The translations under genes were made by a program, and so were the position numbers. A DNA stretch of 64,000 nt from JAHQVI01 sp050330195 (GTDB lineage: Bacteria; Pseudomonadota; Alphaproteobacteria; Rhizobiales; Rhodomicrobiaceae). The notes under the pieces were generated by a model that was not told where the DNA came from, searched no databases, and saw only the letters and a program-made list of their open reading frames with translations. Shown piece after piece: positions 25,944-35,236 of this stretch (the first letter of the stretch is position 1; each line of letters begins with the position of its first letter). The DNA lies in NCBI GenBank assembly GCA_050330195.1, contig JBHJOB010000005.1, forward strand, positions 40,611 through 104,610, read 5' to 3'.

Positions 25944-27431
25944 TCAGGTAAAGGTCGGATAGTTCGGACTTTCGCGCGTGATCGTCACATCGTGACTGTG
26001 GCTTTCGCGAAGCCCGGCATTGGTGATCTGAATGAACTCGGCGCGCTCATGCAACTCGTCGATCGTATGGGCGCCCGTATAGCCCATCGCCGCCCGCAAT
26101 CCGCCGACAAGCTGATGCAGCACGCTGGACACCGGCCCCTTGTAAGGCACCTGCCCCTCGATCCCCTCCGGCACGAGCTTGAGCGCATCGCGAACTTCCT
26201 GCTGGAAATAGCGGTCGGCCGAACCGCGCGCCATCGCCCCGATCGAGCCCATGCCGCGATAGGATTTGTAGGAGCGCCCCTGATAGAGGAAAACCTCGCC
26301 GGGACTTTCGTCGGTTCCAGCGAGCAGCGATCCGATCATCGCGCAATCCGCGCCTGCCGCCAGCGCCTTGGCCAGATCGCCGGAATATTTGATGCCGCCA
26401 TCGGCGATGGCCGGAACGCCTGCCTGCTTCGCGACCTCGACGCAATCCATGATCGCGGTAAGCTGCGGGACGCCGACACCGGCGACGATGCGCGTCGTGC
26501 AGATCGAGCCGGGACCGATGCCGATCTTGATGGCGTCGGCTCCCACGTCGATCAGCGCCTTGGCGCCGTTCGCGGTTGCGACATTGCCCGCGACCACCTG
26601 CACCGAATTGGACAGCCGCTTGACACGCGCCACGGCGTCAAGCACCCGGCTGGAATGGCCGTGCGCGGTGTCGATCACGATCATGTCGCAGCCCGCGTCG
26701 ATCAGCCTTTCGCTGCGCTCGAACCCGGCATCCCCAACGGAGGACGCCGCGGCGACCAGAAGTCGTCCATGATCGTCCTTCGCCGCATTGGGATGCTGGC
26801 GCGCCTTCTCGATGTCCTTGACGGTTATCAGGCCGATGCAATGATAGTCGTCGTCAACGACCAGCAGCTTCTCGATGCGGTGCTGATGCAGGAGGCGCAT
26901 CGCATCCTCGCCGGTGACGCCCTTGCGGACGGTGACGAGACCTTCCTTGGTCATCAGCTCGGCAACCGGCTGGTCCATATTGGTGGCGAAGCGCACGTCG
27001 CGATTGGTCAGAATGCCCAGCAGCTTGCGGTCCGACGTCCCGTTCTGCGACGGCTGGACCACGGGCACGCCGGAAATCGAATGGCGGCTCATCAGGTCGA
27101 GCGCCTCGCGCAGGGTCGCGTTCGGTTCGATGGTAAGCGGATCGACCACCATGCCGGATTCGTATTTCTTGACCTTGCGGACTTCCTCGGCCTGTTCTGG
27201 CGGCTCCAGATTGCGGTGGATGACGCCCAGACCACCCGCCTGAGCCATCGCAATGGCAAGCCGCGCCTCGGTGACCGTGTCCATCGCTGCCGAAATGATC
27301 GGAATATTCAGCTTGATGCCCCGTGAGACGCGGGAGGCGACGTTCACCGCCGTTGGAAGCACTTCGGAATGAGCCGGGCGCAGGAGGACATCGTCGAAAG
27401 TCAGCGCGGTTTCCGGCTTCAATCTCGCCAT
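25944..27431 (-). CDS. guaB: IMP dehydrogenase
   Basis: This enzyme oxidises IMP to XMP with NAD, the committed step to GMP, in the cytoplasm. It has 495 residues from the ATG at 27431 (MARLKPETALTFDDVLL), the usual GuaB N-terminus. A Bateman module of two CBS domains (about 90-205) interrupts the barrel. The active-site loop GPGSICTTR near 304 carries the catalytic Cys, followed by DGGIKYSGD and YRGMGSIGAM. Two in-frame upstream ATGs exist but would add atypical residues. It is in the same neighbourhood as guaA. Confidence 0.97.
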   Translation of the reverse strand: MARLKPETALTFDDVLLRPAHSEVLPTAVNVASRVSRGIKLNIPIISAAMDTVTEARLAIAMAQAGGLGVIHRNLEPPEQAEEVRKVKKYESGMVVDPLTIEPNATLREALDLMSRHSISGVPVVQPSQNGTSDRKLLGILTNRDVRFATNMDQPVAELMTKEGLVTVRKGVTGEDAMRLLHQHRIEKLLVVDDDYHCIGLITVKDIEKARQHPNAAKDDHGRLLVAAASSVGDAGFERSERLIDAGCDMIVIDTAHGHSSRVLDAVARVKRLSNSVQVVAGNVATANGAKALIDVGADAIKIGIGPGSICTTRIVAGVGVPQLTAIMDCVEVAKQAGVPAIADGGIKYSGDLAKALAAGADCAMIGSLLAGTDESPGEVFLYQGRSYKSYRGMGSIGAMARGSADRYFQQEVRDALKLVPEGIEGQVPYKGPVSSVLHQLVGGLRAAMGYTGAHTIDELHERAEFIQITNAGLRESHSHDVTITRESPNYPTFT

Positions 27432-27515
27432 GGGATCTCTACTTTTCATTGGGGTATCGCAAATCTCTCGCATTGAGGTTTGCCGCTGTTCCTTATCACC
27501 TCGTTGCTGCGCTGC

Positions 27516-28274
27516 CTAGTCTTGCGGCGAGACGCCGCTCTCATCAGCGCCGGTTTTCCCGCGAAATCCTGTCGCAAGCACGTAAAGCTCGGAGGAATCC
27601 GCCCGGCTCGCCTTCGGTTTGACATGCCTGACCGTGGCAAAATCACGCTTCATCCGGTTGAGCAACTCATTGGCGGTTCCCCCTTGCAGAACCTTGCACA
27701 AAAACACGCCGCCGGGCGCAAGCACCTCCACGGCGAATTCGAGCGCCGCCTCGCAAAGCCCCATGATGCGCAGATGATCCGTCTGGCGATGGCCTGTCGC
27801 GGGGGCAGCCATGTCGGAAATCACGGCATTCGGCTTGCGTCCGCCCAATGCGGCGATCAGCGCGTCGGGCGCGTCCGGCTCCATGAAATCGGCATTGAGC
27901 ATGGTTACGCCCGGCAAGGCGTCGACAGGCGTGATGTCGATGGCGACAACCGCGCCGCCTCCCTCCCCTGCCCTGACCCGCTCGGCGAGGACCTGCGACC
28001 AGCCGCCCGGCGCCGCGCCCAGATCGACGACCGTGTCGCCGGGCTTGAAGAGCTGATATTTGTCGTCGATCTCGATCAGCTTGAATGCCGCGCGCGAGCG
28101 ATAACCGTCCCGCTTGGCGGCCGCGACGTACGGATCGTTGAGTTGCCGCTCCAGCCAGCGTGTCGAGGACAGCTTGCGATGCTTCGCCGTGCGCACGCGA
28201 ACATGCAGACCGCGATCGCTGCCGCCCCCGCTTCCGCGGGACGCCTTGCTCTTATTTCCCGAAGATTTCGGCAT
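27516..28274 (-). CDS. rlmE: 23S rRNA uridine 2'-O-methyltransferase (FtsJ/RrmJ)
   Basis: This 252-residue SAM-dependent ribose methyltransferase modifies U2552 in the 23S A-loop, a late step of large-subunit assembly. A basic Ser/Gly/Lys-rich N-terminus precedes the FtsJ domain with YRSRAAFKL (catalytic Lys near 58), VVDLGAAPGGWSQVL near 79, VVAIDITPVDAL and VISDMAAPATGHR (catalytic Asp near 150). GGAG precedes the ATG at 28274. It lies near ppx/gppA, the usual order in many alphaproteobacteria, with a small SH3-like gene inserted between on the other strand. Confidence 0.95.
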   Translation of the reverse strand: MPKSSGNKSKASRGSGGGSDRGLHVRVRTAKHRKLSSTRWLERQLNDPYVAAAKRDGYRSRAAFKLIEIDDKYQLFKPGDTVVDLGAAPGGWSQVLAERVRAGEGGGAVVAIDITPVDALPGVTMLNADFMEPDAPDALIAALGGRKPNAVISDMAAPATGHRQTDHLRIMGLCEAALEFAVEVLAPGGVFLCKVLQGGTANELLNRMKRDFATVRHVKPKASRADSSELYVLATGFRGKTGADESGVSPQD

Positions 28275-28437
28275 GCCGCCCCGCTCCAGAAGATGACTGA
28301 AAACCGTCACTGCCTATCAGCCCACGTTCAGCCGCCCGATTTCATGCTGGACAATGTTCCATAATCGCTGGAACAGCATAATAACATGGCGGCCCATACA
28401 TCCGCCGCCCGGTCACATCAGTCAAGGATCACATATC

Positions 28438-28728
28438 ATGCGCCAGTTCGCGAAAGCCGCCTTGTTTCTGGCCGTGGCGCTGGGAAGCGCGAATATCGCA
28501 CAGGCCGATTACGTCACCGAATGTCCCTATGCCGTCAAGGGCGTTGCCTATAATGACGTGCTCAACATCCGGCGCTGGCCTTCTCCGCAATCGCGCCTTG
28601 TCGGAGTCATCCCGCCCAATGGCAGCGGCGTCTATCTCATCCGCTGGAAGGGCAACTGGGGCCTGATCAATTATGGCCACTACGAAGGTTGGGTCAATAT
28701 GCGCTACCTGCGCGCCTATTGCGACTGA
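28438..28728 (+). CDS. Small secreted SH3-like domain protein
   Basis: This 96-residue protein starts at 28438 with AAGGATC as ribosome site. It has a Sec signal peptide (cleavage after IAQA, near 23) and a single bacterial SH3-like fold: VAYNDVLNIRRWPSPQSRLVGVIPPNG, WGLINYGHYEGWVNMRYL. Two cysteines (ECPYA and the C-terminal YCD) could be bridged. Such domains bind peptidoglycan or peptides in the periplasm. It lies between rlmE and ppx but on the opposite strand, ending 14 bases before the convergent ppx stop. Confidence 0.82.
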   Translation: MRQFAKAALFLAVALGSANIAQADYVTECPYAVKGVAYNDVLNIRRWPSPQSRLVGVIPPNGSGVYLIRWKGNWGLINYGHYEGWVNMRYLRAYCD

Positions 28729-28742
28729 GACCTCGGCCGCGA

Positions 28743-29960
28743 TCAGCCGCGCCGCCCGTTGCGCTGCCTGTTGGAATCCTCCGCGATCAGGCTCGTCAGA
28801 ATGCCCTCGCGCAAGCCCCGGTCGGCCACGCGCAGGCGGCGGCACGGCCACAGCCGCATGATCGCTTCCAGGATCGCGCAGCCCGCGAGCACCAGGTCGG
28901 CGCGGTCAGGACCGATGCAGGGCTGCGAGGCGCGCTGCTGATAGGAATAGCCGAGCAACTCATTGCTCACGAGGCGCGCTTCGTCCCCACTCAGCCAGCA
29001 GCCATCCACCCGGCTGCGGTTATAGCTCGGCAATTTGAGATGAACGCCGGCAATCGTCGTGACCGTGCCGGATGTTCCCAGCAGATGGGCGCGGTCCAGC
29101 GCGACATGGCGGGCAAAGCGATGCCGGGATTCGAACGCGTCCAGCTTCGCCAATACATCGGCGACCATCGCCTCGAAAACCGCTTCGTCGACAAGGCGAC
29201 CGCCGAAGCGTTCTGCAAGCGTCACCACGCCGACCGGCATCGAGGTCCACGCCGCGATTGCGCCCTGGATGCGGGCGCGTTCGCCCAGCGAGGCCATCTT
29301 TGTGGAGCCGAGGCGGGTCAGATCCACCCATATGAGTTCCGTCGAGCCGCCGCCAATATCGAATACCAGCGCCCAGTCGCAATTGCGGTCAAGCAGCGAC
29401 GCGCAGCCCGCGACCGCCAGCCTTGCTTCGGTCTCCCGGTTGATCACCTCGATGCGCAGGCCGGTTTCCTCCTGCGCGCGCAGAACGAACTCCTCGCCGT
29501 TCTCGGCGACGCGGCAGGCTTCGGTCGCGATCAGCCGGGCCCGCCGAACATTGCGGCGCTCCATCTTTTCAGAGCAGACTTTCAATGCGTCGATCGTGCG
29601 CTCGATTGCGGCTTCGGACAGCCGTCCCGTCTGGCTGACGCCCTCGCCCAGCCGAATGATGCGTGAAAATGCGTCGATCACCTGAAAGCCGCGGCGCGAC
29701 GCCCTGGCGACAAGCAGCCGGCAATTGTTGGTGCCCAGATCGAGCGCGCCATAGACCGGCTGACCGCCGTGACCATTGCCGCGATGCTGGCGATGCCCGC
29801 CATGATCATGATGGGAATGATTGTTTTTCCTGGTCTTGCAGGATCGCGGAATCGGCTCCGGCGCAGGGGAATGATCGCCCGTGCGCGCCTGAACATTGGG
29901 AAGTGCGGGCTCCCTGAGTGGTTGCGCGCCTTCCCCGCGTCGGTCGATCCTCTCTGTCAC
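28743..29960 (-). CDS. Ppx/GppA-family exopolyphosphatase or pppGpp phosphatase
   Basis: This 405-residue protein starts with a GTG at 29960 (AAAGGCTTGCT upstream). A His/Gly/Asn-rich N-terminal extension (NNHSHHDHGGHRQHRG, about residues 46-61) precedes an ASKHA phosphatase: GALDLGTNNCRLLVA near 71, LIATEACRVAENG near 144 and the phosphate-binding FDIGGGSTELIWVD near 202. It would hydrolyse polyphosphate or pppGpp. The two activities cannot be separated by sequence alone. It is close to rlmE, as in related genomes. The histidine-rich leader may bind metal. Confidence 0.92.
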   Translation of the reverse strand: MTERIDRRGEGAQPLREPALPNVQARTGDHSPAPEPIPRSCKTRKNNHSHHDHGGHRQHRGNGHGGQPVYGALDLGTNNCRLLVARASRRGFQVIDAFSRIIRLGEGVSQTGRLSEAAIERTIDALKVCSEKMERRNVRRARLIATEACRVAENGEEFVLRAQEETGLRIEVINRETEARLAVAGCASLLDRNCDWALVFDIGGGSTELIWVDLTRLGSTKMASLGERARIQGAIAAWTSMPVGVVTLAERFGGRLVDEAVFEAMVADVLAKLDAFESRHRFARHVALDRAHLLGTSGTVTTIAGVHLKLPSYNRSRVDGCWLSGDEARLVSNELLGYSYQQRASQPCIGPDRADLVLAGCAILEAIMRLWPCRRLRVADRGLREGILTSLIAEDSNRQRNGRRG

Positions 29961-30112
29961 AGCAAGCCTTTCACGAAGACGGGTCTCGTCTCCACCCCCG
30001 CCAACTGGCTAATTTAGCAGCCACAATCCTGCCGTAAAGCCGTTTTGCGTGGTTTAGCTGAAAGGCTTAATGCGCAAGGACGCCAGCACGGGCAAATCCT
30101 GGCGGCTTCCCG

Positions 30113-30862
30113 TTACCCCGCCGCCCTGCTTTGTCGGCGCACAGCAAGCCGGCGCGCATAGGTCAGAGCTGCAAAAACAAAAATTGCCACACCGCATACG
30201 CCATAGACCGCGATGGAGATCGTGATCGCCAGATGTCGGGGCGACTCCACGTCCCTAACAAACGGCTCCGACGCGGCAACAGGCATGAAGTGCGTCGTCT
30301 CCATCGCCGTGAAATGCATCGACGCGATCGCGAGGCCAAGGGCAATCGCTCCCAGCAGCGTATCGAGCAGGCCCCGCTCCCGGAACGCGAACCATAGCGC
30401 GACAGCGGACGCCTGAACGGCGATCAGCATCGAAATTGCAACGCCAAGCCAGGAATAGGTGATGGCCGCGTTCCCGCGAATTGCGAACATGCCGATATAA
30501 TGCATCCCGCTTATGCCGAGCCCGAGAAAAACCGCGCTGACGGGAATGCTCCACTTTCCGAATGCATTTCGGCTTACGATCACGAACGCGATTGCCGTGA
30601 ACACGATCGCGATCACGGCCGAAATCACTGTCTGGACGACATCATAATCGAGCTTGACCGGCATGATCATGGCCAGCATGGCGATGAAATGCATCCCCCA
30701 GATTCCGCCGCCAATTCCGATGCTCCCCAATCCGATCCGCAAAGCCGCTTCCATGCCCCGGATGCGCCGGATTCCCGTCGTCATGACAAGGCCCGTGAAG
30801 GCGCCGAGCGTGGCGACGGCGATGGAAAGGGTGACAAGAGCTGCGTCGTAAGTGAATTCCAT
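30113..30862 (-). CDS. MHYT-domain integral membrane sensor protein
   Basis: This 249-residue protein has about seven membrane helices and three MHYT-type repeats (MHFIAM near 57, MHYIGM near 120, MHFTAM near 183). The repeats are conserved Met-His pairs proposed to bind copper or sense a diatomic gas. There is no GGDEF, EAL or kinase domain, so it is the sensor module alone. The start MEFTYDAALVTL at 30862 is the likely N-terminus. It is monocistronic, and its signalling partner is not in view. Confidence 0.9.
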   Translation of the reverse strand: MEFTYDAALVTLSIAVATLGAFTGLVMTTGIRRIRGMEAALRIGLGSIGIGGGIWGMHFIAMLAMIMPVKLDYDVVQTVISAVIAIVFTAIAFVIVSRNAFGKWSIPVSAVFLGLGISGMHYIGMFAIRGNAAITYSWLGVAISMLIAVQASAVALWFAFRERGLLDTLLGAIALGLAIASMHFTAMETTHFMPVAASEPFVRDVESPRHLAITISIAVYGVCGVAIFVFAALTYARRLAVRRQSRAAG

Positions 30863-31146
30863 GGAAAGTCTCAGGGGCCCCGTTTGCTCTGCGCAGAGCT
30901 GATCCGCCCGAATGCGAACGCAGGCCGCACGAACCATGATCCGCGTGAGTTTCTCAGATTGCAGAGAAGGCGTGTCTTAAGATATTCCGTGCCGGATTTC
31001 TACCGTCTATTTTGATTTTTCAAAAATTGTGAAGTACAGTTAAACTTTTAAATGCATTCATTATTATCAATGGACCGCCTTATATTTTGAATAAAGTATT
31101 TTTCGGCTTCGTTTATTAAGCCCTCCAGAATCACGATCGCTCCGAC

Positions 31147-31162
31147 GCGAAAAGCTTTTCGC
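31147..31162. repeat. Perfect 16-base palindrome GCGAAAAGCTTTTCGC
   Basis: This lies 16 bases beyond the stop of the acyl-CoA carboxylase beta-subunit gene. There is no loop and no T-tract, so it looks more like a protein-binding dyad than a terminator. No partner is evident. Confidence 0.5.
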
Positions 31163-31178
31163 ACAGGATGGCGGCCGG

Positions 31179-32786
31179 TCACATACGGAATATGCCGAAT
31201 GGCGTCTGGGGAATCGGCGCATTGAGCGCGGCCGAGAGCGCCAGGGAAAGCACGCGGCGGCTTTCCCCCGGCGTGATGATTCCATCGTCCCACAACCGGG
31301 CGGTGGCGTAATAGGGGCTGCCTTCGCGGTCATATTGATCGCGGATCGGGGCCTTGAAGGCTTCCTCATCCTCCACGGACCAGCTCTTGCCGTCTTCTTC
31401 CATCCGGTCGCGGCGCACGGTGGCAAGCACGCTCGCCGCCTGCTCGCCGCCCATGACGGAGATGCGGCTGTTCGGCCAGCTGAACAGGAAGCGCGGACCA
31501 TAGGCGCGGCCGCACATGGCGTAATTACCCGCGCCATAGGAGCCGCCAATGATCAGCGTCACCTTCGGCACATTCGCACAGGCGACGGCCATCACCATCT
31601 TCGCGCCGTCCTTGGCGATGCCGCCGGCCTCATAGGACCGCCCGACGATGAAACCGGCAATGTTCTGCAGGAACAGCAGCGGGACGCCGCGCTTGCAGCA
31701 CAACTCGATGAAATGCGCCGCCTTGAGCGCGGATTCCGAATAGAGGATGCCGTTATTGGCGATGACGCCTACGGGAATGCCTTCCAGATGGGCGAAACCG
31801 GTGACAATCGTCGTGCCGTAGTTTGCCTTGAATTCATCGAGTTCGGAGCCGTCCACGATGCGTGCGATGACTTCGCGCACGTCATACTGAACCGCGAGAC
31901 GGGTCGGCACGATGCCGGTCAATTCTTGCGGATCGTAAGCGGGCGCTTTCGGATCGGCAAACACCAGATCCGGCGATTTGCGCCCGTTCAGGTGGGATAC
32001 GATCCGCCGGGCGATGGCGAGCGCGTCCTCGTCATTCTCGGCGTAGTGATCCGCAACGCCCGATTTACGCGCATGGACGTCCGCGCCTCCAAGCTCTTCC
32101 GCCGTCACCGTTTCGCCGGTCGCCGCCTTGACGAGCGGGGGGCCGCCGAGGAAGATCGTGCCCTGATTGCGCACGATCACGGTCTCATCCGACATGGCTG
32201 GAACATAGGCCCCGCCAGCCGTACATGAGCCCATCACGACCGCGATTTGCGGAATGCCCGCCGCCGACATGCGCGCCTGATTGTAGAAGATGCGGCCGAA
32301 ATGATCGCGATCCGGGAAGACCTGGGTGTGGTGAGGCAGGTTCGCGCCGCCGCTATCGACCAGATAGATGCAGGGCAGCCTGTTGGCCTCCGCAACCTCC
32401 TGGGCGCGCAGATGCTTCTTCACGGTCATAGGGAAATATGTGCCGCCCTTGATCGTGGCGTCGTTGCACACGATCAGACACTCGCGGCCCGACACCCGGC
32501 CAATGCCGGTGATCAGCCCCGCCGCTGCGACCTCGCCGTCATAAAGCTCGTGGGCGGCAAGCGGGGACAGCTCCAGAAACGGCGAGCCGGGGTCGAGCAG
32601 CTTGCGCACGCGGTCGCGCGGCAGCAGTTTTCCGCGCGCCAGATGCCGCTCGCGGGCAGTCTCCGGACCGCCCATCGCCGCCCTGGCGCGATGCGACTGC
32701 AACTCGGCGTTGAGCGCTTCGAAGGCGGAACGGTTGCTGGCGAACTCCTCGCCGGAGCTGGAAATCCTGCTGACAATCTTCGCCAC
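31179..32786 (-). CDS. Acyl-CoA carboxylase carboxyltransferase (beta) subunit, MCC-like
   Basis: This 535-residue biotin-dependent carboxyltransferase subunit resembles methylcrotonyl-CoA carboxylase beta. The GTG at 32786 is preferred because GAGGGA precedes it. Segments include RERHLARGKLLPRDRV near 46, the acyl-CoA site ATIKGGTYFPMTVKKHLRAQ (near 107-126), VDSGGANLPHHTQVFPD, GSCTAGGAYVPAMSDE near 196 and the carboxybiotin-side GIIYS-like GVIANNGILYSESALKAAHF near 349. It would carboxylate an acyl-CoA in leucine or related catabolism. No biotin carboxylase/BCCP alpha subunit, enoyl-CoA hydratase or lyase gene lies beside it, which is unusual for this family. Confidence 0.92.
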   Translation of the reverse strand: MAKIVSRISSSGEEFASNRSAFEALNAELQSHRARAAMGGPETARERHLARGKLLPRDRVRKLLDPGSPFLELSPLAAHELYDGEVAAAGLITGIGRVSGRECLIVCNDATIKGGTYFPMTVKKHLRAQEVAEANRLPCIYLVDSGGANLPHHTQVFPDRDHFGRIFYNQARMSAAGIPQIAVVMGSCTAGGAYVPAMSDETVIVRNQGTIFLGGPPLVKAATGETVTAEELGGADVHARKSGVADHYAENDEDALAIARRIVSHLNGRKSPDLVFADPKAPAYDPQELTGIVPTRLAVQYDVREVIARIVDGSELDEFKANYGTTIVTGFAHLEGIPVGVIANNGILYSESALKAAHFIELCCKRGVPLLFLQNIAGFIVGRSYEAGGIAKDGAKMVMAVACANVPKVTLIIGGSYGAGNYAMCGRAYGPRFLFSWPNSRISVMGGEQAASVLATVRRDRMEEDGKSWSVEDEEAFKAPIRDQYDREGSPYYATARLWDDGIITPGESRRVLSLALSAALNAPIPQTPFGIFRM

Positions 32787-32912
32787 GCGCCTGTCCCTCT
32801 GTCTGCCGCCGGGAAACAAGTGACGCCCACGCCTCGCGGACGCGCGTCACACCGGCGCATATTACAGGCGCTTTCCGATTCTGCTCAATCGCTATGCGGG
32901 AAATTGCGCGGC

Positions 32913-33329
32913 TTATCCAGCGGCCCGCTTCTCGGGAAGCATTTCGACCGGCCCGCCGGCCTCCTTCCAGGCCTTGAAACCACCGCGCATGTGTGCGGTC
33001 TTCTCAAGCCCCATCGTCTTTGCGGTCAGCGCGGAAAGGGCGGAGCGCCAATCGAGAGCGCAGTGGAAGATATAGCGCTTTTCCTCGCCGAAGACGGGCT
33101 TGAAATAGGGACTCGCTGGATCGATCCAGAATTCGAGCATCCCGCGCGGACAATGGACCGAGCCGGGGATTCGCCCTTCACGTTCCAATTCGCGAATGTC
33201 GCGCACATCGACGATGACGATATCGCCCTCATCTATCTGCGCCATCACGTCGTCCGGGTCCAGTTCGTCGATTTCGCGCCGTGCTGCCTCGATCAGGGCC
33301 TCATAGCCGATTTTCATCGGTTTTGGCAT
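32913..33329 (-). CDS. Rhodanese-domain protein
   Basis: This 138-residue single rhodanese domain has strands VIVDVRDIRELEREGRIPGSVHCPRGML (near 38-65), a catalytic Cys in the loop FHCALDWRSA near 90 and HMRGGFKAWKEAGGPVE near 113. The active-site loop CALDWR keeps the six-residue length of thiosulfate sulfurtransferases and the final Arg. It would carry a persulfide sulfur in the cytoplasm. It lies 126 bases upstream of the carboxylase subunit gene on the same strand. No clear functional link is visible. Confidence 0.9.
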   Translation of the reverse strand: MPKPMKIGYEALIEAARREIDELDPDDVMAQIDEGDIVIVDVRDIRELEREGRIPGSVHCPRGMLEFWIDPASPYFKPVFGEEKRYIFHCALDWRSALSALTAKTMGLEKTAHMRGGFKAWKEAGGPVEMLPEKRAAG

Positions 33330-33388
33330 GGTTACTCATTCTCCTGCGCCGCATATCGGCGCTACTTGTAACGTAAATATCGGGAAAT

Positions 33389-35089
33389 TCAAGAATTGGC
33401 CGTTTTCGGGGGCGGCTGGTACTTGTTTTTCCACTCGCTCCAGTAATTGCGAAAACCTGAGACGAGTTCATCCGGCTCGGGCATACGCCTGTTCTTTCCA
33501 TAAAACCCGCGCAAATATTCCAGATATGCACGGCCAAGACCATAGGTTAACCCTGCCGCCGTCGTCCCGGTCAGCGCCGAACCCGCGACCGTGCCGATAC
33601 CGGGCACCAGCTTGAGAACCTGGCCGGCAAGAAAGCGCCCGCCCGCGGTCAGCCCCAGCGCGCCCAGCAGCGTCACGGCCATCGCTCGCAGATCGGACCG
33701 TTTCAGCTTGACGCCCATATTCAGGCTGACTGCAACAATCATGCCGACCTGTATGCCGAAAACGCCCGCCGCATCGGCCAGAGGGATCGGAGCGGCTCCA
33801 GCAGCGCCGGCCGCTGCCGCCGCCCGCCGGACGAGGATTTCGCCGCGCTTGAGATTGGCTTCCAGATTGTGCGAGGCGACGTGCCACGCCGCATGTACCG
33901 CCGTGGGAATGGCCCGCTCGGTCGCCTCCATCAACGCGTCGAGTCCCATCTGCGGAAAGGTCTGGCCCTCCATGCTGATCGGCATGGCGCGCACGCGGAT
34001 GACGGCCACGGCGTTCGGGATCAACTCCTTGACCTTGTCGACAAAGCTGGGCGCCATGCCGGCCTTGGTGAGCACGACGACGACCGGGATGCCTTCACGG
34101 GCGAGCATTTCGACCAGCGCTTCCTCGCCGGGCTGGACGGTCAGCGACGGCTCGTCGATGCAGAGCCAGGCAACGTGAATGTGGTCGAATGGATCGCTGG
34201 AAGTGTTGCGGCTTTGGATTTCGCGCTTGAGGCCGTCGAGCGTTTCCTTGTAGCGCTCCATCTCCAGCCCTTCCGTATCGCAGAGCCGAAGGATCTCCGC
34301 CTCGCTCGGATCGACAGGATACCAGATGCGCCCGCGCGTGCGCGGACGGCCCATCAGCGTATTGCCGACATCCTCGCCGAAAATGGCGCCGATCAGCGTC
34401 GTCTTGCCGACGCCGGTTCGCCCGGCCACGATGATGTTGAAACGGCCCAGGGCCTTACGCGCTTCGGTCAATCGCTCTTCCCATACAGATAAAGGCAGAC
34501 GCGCACCCGCGCCGCGAACAAGATCCCACAGAGCATCCTCGCCAAGAGGAAGATCCGCAGCCTCGCCACGCCCCCTCGGAGATTGTCTCGCGGTCCGGGG
34601 CGCGGGGGCCGGGCTCTGCCTGCTCGGGACGAGACGATCAAGCAGCGGCGACCACCAGCGCAGTCGCCGCAGCTTGCTTTGCCTCATATGGGCAATGGCT
34701 ACGGCAATTTGCAGCAGCCGCGATGTCTGCACGTCACCTTCTGCATTCGCGATTTCAGGCTTCACCTCGCGTGCGGAATGCCGGACAATTTCGCCGTCCG
34801 CCGCGGCAAGCGACGGCATCAGGCCTGCGCCGAGCTTTTCGGCCGCCCATAGGGAGAGCGCCAGACTCGCAGGCCGCTCATCCTCGCCGGCAAGCGTTCG
34901 CGCCGCGAGGTCTTCTATGAGTTCCGCCAGCCTTTCCGGATCGGCTCCGTCATCGACATCCAACGCCCGCGCCAGTTCGGCGCGTTCGCTCTGCCCGGCG
35001 CCAAGCAGAAGCGCCCGCAGATCGCCGGGATCTTCGAAGGCCTGCGCGATCCGCTCATCCATGCGCATTGGGCAACCATTTCCGTTCAT
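33389..35089 (-). CDS. Dynamin/Era-like GTPase with C-terminal DUF697-type membrane region
   Basis: This 566-residue protein has a variable N-terminal region (1-215), then a G domain: GRTGVGKTT at 223-231, DTEG at 271-274, and TKAG at 341-344 where most GTPases have NKxD. The Asp for guanine specificity is replaced by Gly. C-terminal hydrophobic stretches (about 415-440 and 475-525) match the YcjF/DUF697 type, so membrane association is likely. The start could be 35089, 35068 or 35062. It faces a divergent membrane protein gene. The role is unknown, and membrane remodelling or stress GTPase is typical of relatives. Confidence 0.85.
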   Translation of the reverse strand: MNGNGCPMRMDERIAQAFEDPGDLRALLLGAGQSERAELARALDVDDGADPERLAELIEDLAARTLAGEDERPASLALSLWAAEKLGAGLMPSLAAADGEIVRHSAREVKPEIANAEGDVQTSRLLQIAVAIAHMRQSKLRRLRWWSPLLDRLVPSRQSPAPAPRTARQSPRGRGEAADLPLGEDALWDLVRGAGARLPLSVWEERLTEARKALGRFNIIVAGRTGVGKTTLIGAIFGEDVGNTLMGRPRTRGRIWYPVDPSEAEILRLCDTEGLEMERYKETLDGLKREIQSRNTSSDPFDHIHVAWLCIDEPSLTVQPGEEALVEMLAREGIPVVVVLTKAGMAPSFVDKVKELIPNAVAVIRVRAMPISMEGQTFPQMGLDALMEATERAIPTAVHAAWHVASHNLEANLKRGEILVRRAAAAAGAAGAAPIPLADAAGVFGIQVGMIVAVSLNMGVKLKRSDLRAMAVTLLGALGLTAGGRFLAGQVLKLVPGIGTVAGSALTGTTAAGLTYGLGRAYLEYLRGFYGKNRRMPEPDELVSGFRNYWSEWKNKYQPPPKTANS

Positions 35090-35100
35090 GCTACGACATT

Positions 35101-35210
35101 AGATCATGATCATTTCGGATGAAATCAATCCGGAATCGTGAACAGCGATCGTGCCCATAGAGGGGAGAGGCTGGCGAACGGAAAAGTGGTAGCCATTTTA
35201 CCTCACGCAA
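35101..35210 (-). repeat. Bipartite palindromic repeat, copy C (degenerate)
   Basis: This fills the gap between the GTPase and the divergent membrane protein gene. It has recognisable GATCATTTCGGATGAAAT and GAAAAGTGGTAGCCATTTTA blocks in the same order as copy B on the minus strand. It is more diverged than copies B and D. Confidence 0.5.
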
Positions 35211-35236
35211 CGCAAGCCGCTCCGGAGCCTTATGCG

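Noticed and set aside
25302..27326. 674-codon plus-strand open frame
   Set aside because: It is antisense to MAPEG and guaB and has no domain. It is a shadow of codon bias.
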